In this document: piece after piece, positions 60,629 through 64,000 of the stretch
Position numbering within the stretch: position 1 is the stretch's first letter
How the letters are laid out: every line of letters starts with the position of its first letter
From: Caldalkalibacillus uzonensis
GTDB lineage: Bacteria > Bacillota > Bacilli > Caldalkalibacillales > Caldalkalibacillaceae
Assembly: GCF_030814135.1 (NCBI RefSeq)
Contig: NZ_JAUSUQ010000003.1
Location: 124,001-188,000 of the forward strand
Length of the DNA: 64,000 nucleotides
Reading direction: 5' to 3'
Translations under genes and position numbers: made by a program
Notes under the pieces: generated by a model
Database searches by the model: none
What the model saw: only the letters and a program-made list of their open reading frames with translations
What the model was told of the DNA's origin: nothing

Positions 60629-61738
60629 TCACCATCTTTGTTCAGTCCACTCGGCAAGGGCTGCTACCAATTTCTCATTTTCCTCTCGAGAGCGGACGGC
60701 AAAACGGAGCCACTCCCCGTCCAACCCTTTGAAGGTATGCGTGTGACGGGGCACAATGCCTTTGCCTAACAAGAAGGCAAGCAACGCCTCAGCTTCGCTC
60801 ACTGCTTGCTCTTTGCTCCACCTTTCAGACCTGCCATCGCGCAGTAAATAGAAATTGGCCGTGAACGGTGAGGTTTCAAATTTTAAGCCAGTTAAGGCTG
60901 TTCTTAAAAATTGGGTTTCAGCCAACAGCCAGTCACGGGTCCGTGCTACAAACGTCTGATCAGCCACCAAGTGTGGAATTAAGGCGGCCGCTAAAGCATT
61001 GACACTCCAGGGCATTTGTTTGGCGGCCAGCTCCTCAATGACCGCTTCGTCAGCCAAGATATATCCCAGCCGCAAGCCTGGAATGGTGAACATTTTTGTC
61101 AGGGAGCGCAGTAAGATCAAGTGGGGCGCCTCTTTTAGCCATGGTGTGAGGGAGTCCGCTTGTGGCAAAAAATCGACAAACGCCTCATCAACCACCACAT
61201 AACATCCATGACGCCGGGCTGCTGACAAGATGCTGCGGATTGTGTCAGCATCAAGCAGTGTGCCTGTTGGATTATTAGGCTGGGCCAAAAAAATGACATC
61301 AACATCACTAAGATGAGCCACGATCTCCCCCAGGGGCCACTCAAAACGGGGAGGATGAGAGAGAAACAAAGGCGTAATCTGAAGCCCATGTTGCTGGCAA
61401 GCCCGCTCATACTCCCCAAAGGTAGGATGGACAATCAGGGCCCGCTTGTTCCGTAACCAATGGGCTACGAGAAAAATCGCTTCTGCTCCTCCGTTGGTTA
61501 ACAGCACCTTTTCAGACGGCAGGCCTTCTGCCTGGGCGATCGCTTGGCGCGGTTCCTCATAGTTTGGATCCGGATAACGTCTGATCTGCTTTAACGCGGA
61601 AAAGATGAGCTCCTGGATATAATCCGGAGGGCCCAACGGGTTCAAATTGGCACTAAAATCTAACACCGATTGGGGACGAGACTGATGAAACATGTTCCAC
61701 ATTTGTTCAGGTTGCCCGCCATGACTTGGCCACTGCAC
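60629..61738 (-). CDS. cobD: Threonine-phosphate decarboxylase CobD-like aminotransferase
   Basis: About 369 residues. Class I/II fold: LDFSANLNPLGPP (about 27-39), NGGAEAIFLVA, AQPNNPTGTLLD and CYVVVDEAFVDFLP; the PLP Lys is in LRSLTKMFTIPGLRLGY (about 230). CobD makes (R)-1-aminopropan-2-ol phosphate for the nucleotide loop. The start is probably GTG 61738, six bases after AAGGGGGG; ATG 61744 abuts that site and an upstream start would overlap cbiB. HisC is an alternative reading but the neighbours favour CobD. Confidence 0.88.
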   Translation of the reverse strand: MQWPSHGGQPEQMWNMFHQSRPQSVLDFSANLNPLGPPDYIQELIFSALKQIRRYPDPNYEEPRQAIAQAEGLPSEKVLLTNGGAEAIFLVAHWLRNKRALIVHPTFGEYERACQQHGLQITPLFLSHPPRFEWPLGEIVAHLSDVDVIFLAQPNNPTGTLLDADTIRSILSAARRHGCYVVVDEAFVDFLPQADSLTPWLKEAPHLILLRSLTKMFTIPGLRLGYILADEAVIEELAAKQMPWSVNALAAALIPHLVADQTFVARTRDWLLAETQFLRTALTGLKFETSPFTANFYLLRDGRSERWSKEQAVSEAEALLAFLLGKGIVPRHTHTFKGLDGEWLRFAVRSREENEKLVAALAEWTEQRW

Positions 61739-61751
61739 ACACATCCCCCCT

Positions 61752-62747
61752 TCACTCAACGTATAAACTCAGCCAACCCCACAGGCAAAGGGCTAGGAGA
61801 AGGACAGCGCTGAAAATCAGCCATGTTCCGTGCATCAGCCGCACACTGCGTCTGATATCTTCCGCCTCAAGCGGCCGGAGGTTATCCCCCAAGGTGGGAC
61901 GCCGGGAAGGAACCCCCTGATAATAATTGATTCCGCCCAGTTGAACCCCTAAGAGAGCAGCCATCATTGCCTCCGGCCAGCCGCTATTTGGGCTGGGGTG
62001 TTTAGGAGCATCCCGGAAAGTAATGTGCCACACCTTGCTTTTGACAAGACTGACACGGCCCATCTGTGCTGCTAACCACAGAGCAACAACCGTGAAACGG
62101 GCCGGAAGCCAATTAAGCACATCATCCATTCGTGCAGATGCCCAGCCAAACGCTTTGTAACGCTCATTCCGGTAACCCACCATAGCATCCAAGGTGTTGA
62201 CGGCCCGGTACACCATGGCCAAGGGAGCCCCGCCAATCAGGGTCCAAAACAAAGGAGCCGTAATCGCATCCACGCTGTTTTCAGCCACCGTTTCCACCGC
62301 TCCTCTGGCAACCTCTCCCTTGTTTAAGTGGTCTGTATCCCGTCCTACAATTTCGCCCAGCTTGTCACGGGCTGTTTCCAACTGCCCTGCTTGGAGGGGA
62401 CGGTAAACCTCCATCGCTGCTTGATGCAAACTTTTAATGGCAATGCTGGTCCAGATCAACCCTATTTCCACTAACATCCCCACTCCTGTATGGAGGCGGT
62501 AAGCTCCCCATACTGCCAACCAGCTTAGTCCTCCAACCACAACCACTACTGTAGTCAACAATCCAATTCCCTTTAACCTGCGGTTTGTTCCCCTGTTCCA
62601 CTTCCCTTCCAAAACAGCAATAAAGCTGCCCAGCCAACGCACAGGATGGGGTAAGCGGCGAGGATCACCAACGAGAAGATCAAGAGCTATCGCTCCTGAA
62701 AGGATAATCAGCAAATGGATCCAAGCTGGTGTCAGTCCCGCCAACAT
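61752..62747 (-). CDS. cbiB: Adenosylcobinamide-phosphate synthase CbiB/CobD
   Basis: A 331-residue membrane protein with about 5-6 hydrophobic segments. DLLVGDPRRLPHPVRWLGSFI (about 22-42) is diagnostic, as are IVGRDTDHLNKGEVARGAVETVAENSVDAITAPLFW (about 128-163, in part) and FRDAPKHPSPNSGWPEAMMA (about 250-269). It attaches aminopropanol phosphate to the corrin. It is next to the BtuD-CbiZ fusion gene. Confidence 0.94.
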   Translation of the reverse strand: MLAGLTPAWIHLLIILSGAIALDLLVGDPRRLPHPVRWLGSFIAVLEGKWNRGTNRRLKGIGLLTTVVVVVGGLSWLAVWGAYRLHTGVGMLVEIGLIWTSIAIKSLHQAAMEVYRPLQAGQLETARDKLGEIVGRDTDHLNKGEVARGAVETVAENSVDAITAPLFWTLIGGAPLAMVYRAVNTLDAMVGYRNERYKAFGWASARMDDVLNWLPARFTVVALWLAAQMGRVSLVKSKVWHITFRDAPKHPSPNSGWPEAMMAALLGVQLGGINYYQGVPSRRPTLGDNLRPLEAEDIRRSVRLMHGTWLIFSAVLLLALCLWGWLSLYVE

Positions 62748-62756
62748 CTATACAAT

Positions 62757-64000
62757 CTAACCTCTTTCTGCAGAAGTTACCCCAAGCCGGCGCCAGTACT
62801 TCTGAATCGCTTGTAGTGTTGCCTGGTAAACCAGCTGGCCCAGGGCTTTGCCCAGTACGGTGGCCGATCCGGCATACGGTGTTTTCTTACCGCGCTGGGT
62901 AGCCGCAATCACCACACTGTCTGTGGAGGTGCCAGTGGCTAGAGTGCCAGTAGCCTTATCTTTCACCTGTAAAGTGGCAAGGGCCTTTGCCTTGGCTTCT
63001 GTCGCCGTCATCACCGCATTGACAAACGCACCGTCGGTCAGGTGGCCATCAATAAACACCATCGTGTTGATCGTGCCAATTTGTCTGAGCGTCTGCAGGT
63101 CATGGTTTTGGGAAATATCAACGGCATTGCCTGTTCCGGCCGTGACCACGGCCAGCAGTTGAAAAGGGGCTTCTTCCCGCTCCAAGAGGACGTAATCTTC
63201 CAGATCAACCGCTGTCATCATGCCAATCGCCTGCTGAACAGGAATGGATCGCTCTTCTAGCCAGCGCTTTACATCTGACTCAGGGTTGGAACAGTTATAG
63301 TGCTTGGGAACGTGGAAATTACAAAAATGAGCCGCCCAACTGATTCCGCTCCCCCACACACTGTTAGCCATCACTTTTAATGGATGGTCAAAACACAAAT
63401 AAAGCAGCTTTTCGTCCTGGGTTAAGCGGTACCCTGCTAACAGGGAAGGAGATGCTTGGCCCTGCTCCTCTTTTGGCGTCAGCATAAATTGTGGCTTATC
63501 CAGCTGGGGATGGGCCTGGGCATTGACCCGCACCCGGTAGATGTCTTCAATACGGTCCTCGTCTTTGAGGAGATGAACATCATTGACCACTTGCAGATAA
63601 CCATCTTTCATCAAGCCCAACCGATCCGCATACAAAGCAGCTACATTAATGTCGTGCAAAATAGCAAATACGGTTAAGGCTTTGCTGCGCTGCCACTCTT
63701 TGAGCATGTTCAGCAAGTTAAAGGTATGCTTTAAATCCAGGTGATTGGTTGGTTCGTCCAGGAACAGAAGCTGAGGCTCCTGGGCCAATGCTTTGGCCAG
63801 CAGCACCCGCTGTTTTTCCCCACCGCTCAACAAGCGAAACGGCTGCTTGCGATAGTGGGCCACATGGGTGGCTTCCATGGCCTCTGTGATCACCCGTTCA
63901 TCTTCAGCCGACAGCCAATTGAACAAACCATGCTGATGGGGGTAGCGTCCCAGGGCCACAATTTCTTCCACTGTAAAATCAAAGGACACGTGCTCTTCTT
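62757..64000 (-). CDS. Cobalamin ABC ATPase (BtuD-like) fused to adenosylcobinamide amidohydrolase (CbiZ), cut by right edge
   Basis: At least 414 residues are visible and the frame runs on past the right edge. The ATPase part starts in mid-domain: VEEIVALGRYPHQHGLF, signature LLSGGEKQRVLLAKALA, Walker B LLFLDEPTNHLDLKHT and ILHDINVAALYADRLGLM; the Walker A motif lies outside. From about residue 170 the protein is CbiZ: AIGMMTAVDLEDYVL, VVTAGTGNAVDIS, TINTMVFIDGHLTDGAFVNAVMTATEAKAKAL and a C-terminal GSATVLGKALGQLVYQA. CbiZ opens adenosylcobinamide for salvage. The fusion couples uptake and remodelling. A cobalamin riboswitch may lie further right. Confidence 0.9.
   Translation of the reverse strand, partial: EEHVSFDFTVEEIVALGRYPHQHGLFNWLSAEDERVITEAMEATHVAHYRKQPFRLLSGGEKQRVLLAKALAQEPQLLFLDEPTNHLDLKHTFNLLNMLKEWQRSKALTVFAILHDINVAALYADRLGLMKDGYLQVVNDVHLLKDEDRIEDIYRVRVNAQAHPQLDKPQFMLTPKEEQGQASPSLLAGYRLTQDEKLLYLCFDHPLKVMANSVWGSGISWAAHFCNFHVPKHYNCSNPESDVKRWLEERSIPVQQAIGMMTAVDLEDYVLLEREEAPFQLLAVVTAGTGNAVDISQNHDLQTLRQIGTINTMVFIDGHLTDGAFVNAVMTATEAKAKALATLQVKDKATGTLATGTSTDSVVIAATQRGKKTPYAGSATVLGKALGQLVYQATLQAIQKYWRRLGVTSAERG

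Noticed and set aside
1-64000. Search for CRISPR arrays, tRNA/rRNA genes, prophage or transposase genes
   Set aside because: No direct-repeat arrays, cloverleaf-like sequences or mobile-element proteins were recognised by eye.

Overview
The window looks like the chromosome of a low-to-mid GC Gram-positive bacterium of the Bacillales. The grounds are strong AAGGAGG-type ribosome sites with many GTG and TTG starts, lipobox substrate-binding proteins, a yusI-like gene next to gcvH as in Bacillus, and a Bacillus-like cobalamin salvage cluster. A thermo-alkaliphilic Bacillaceae such as Caldalkalibacillus would fit, but that is an inference. No rRNA, tRNA, CRISPR array, insertion sequence or phage gene was seen. 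Almost every gene lies on the minus strand; the only plus-strand genes are larB, larC1 and a lacI-type regulator.

Region 1 (1-26 kb) is a large sugar-acid catabolic island. It starts with etfBA (etfA cut by the left edge) and an IclR regulator. Next come an aldehyde dehydrogenase and an FAH-family 2-keto-3-deoxy-sugar-acid dehydratase, the last two steps of a Weimberg-type route to 2-oxoglutarate. Then follow an SDR, two back-to-back TRAP transporters and a 2-hydroxyacid dehydrogenase. A long leftward gene series follows: SAF-domain and UxaA dehydratase subunits, an SDR, a LarA-family nickel-pincer racemase/epimerase homologue, a diverged second UxaA, a YjhG-type aldonate dehydratase, a U32-like barrel, a second 2-hydroxyacid dehydrogenase, an FAH hydrolase and two membrane transporters. 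A 17-bp palindrome (GTTTTATA-N-TATAAAAC) recurs upstream of five of these units and is a candidate operator for the IclR protein.

Region 2 (26-39 kb) is a second catabolic operon. It encodes an SDR, an M20 deacylase, two ABC sugar permeases, a D-threonine-aldolase-like PLP enzyme, a DUF4432 epimerase-like protein, a neutral-ceramidase-like hydrolase, a sugar-binding lipoprotein and an RraA-like aldolase, with a ROK regulator, a RidA protein and an SMP-30 lactonase downstream. The enzyme combination does not match a pathway I know.

Region 3 (38.5-49 kb) holds a third TRAP binding protein (a close copy of the one at 11-12 kb), glycolate/lactate oxidase glcD-glcF, an iron alcohol dehydrogenase, a broken GntR regulator and an enolase-superfamily enzyme. 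It also holds the nickel-pincer cofactor genes larE-larC2 (minus) and larB-larC1 (plus). LarC is split into two genes on opposite strands.

Region 4 (48.8-56 kb) looks like an oxidative L-fucose-type pathway: FucU mutarotase, SDR dehydrogenase, fuconolactonase-like amidohydrolase, an RbsABC-type importer and a LacI regulator. Three LacI-like operators (TGTTATCGRTAACA type) sit in front of these units.

Region 5 (55.9-64 kb) has gcvH, a yusI/ArsC-like gene whose active-site cysteine codon is TGA (selenocysteine candidate), and cobalamin adenosylation and salvage genes: pduO, a PHP phosphatase, a CobU-like protein, cobC, cobS, cobU, cobD, cbiB and a BtuD-CbiZ fusion cut by the right edge.
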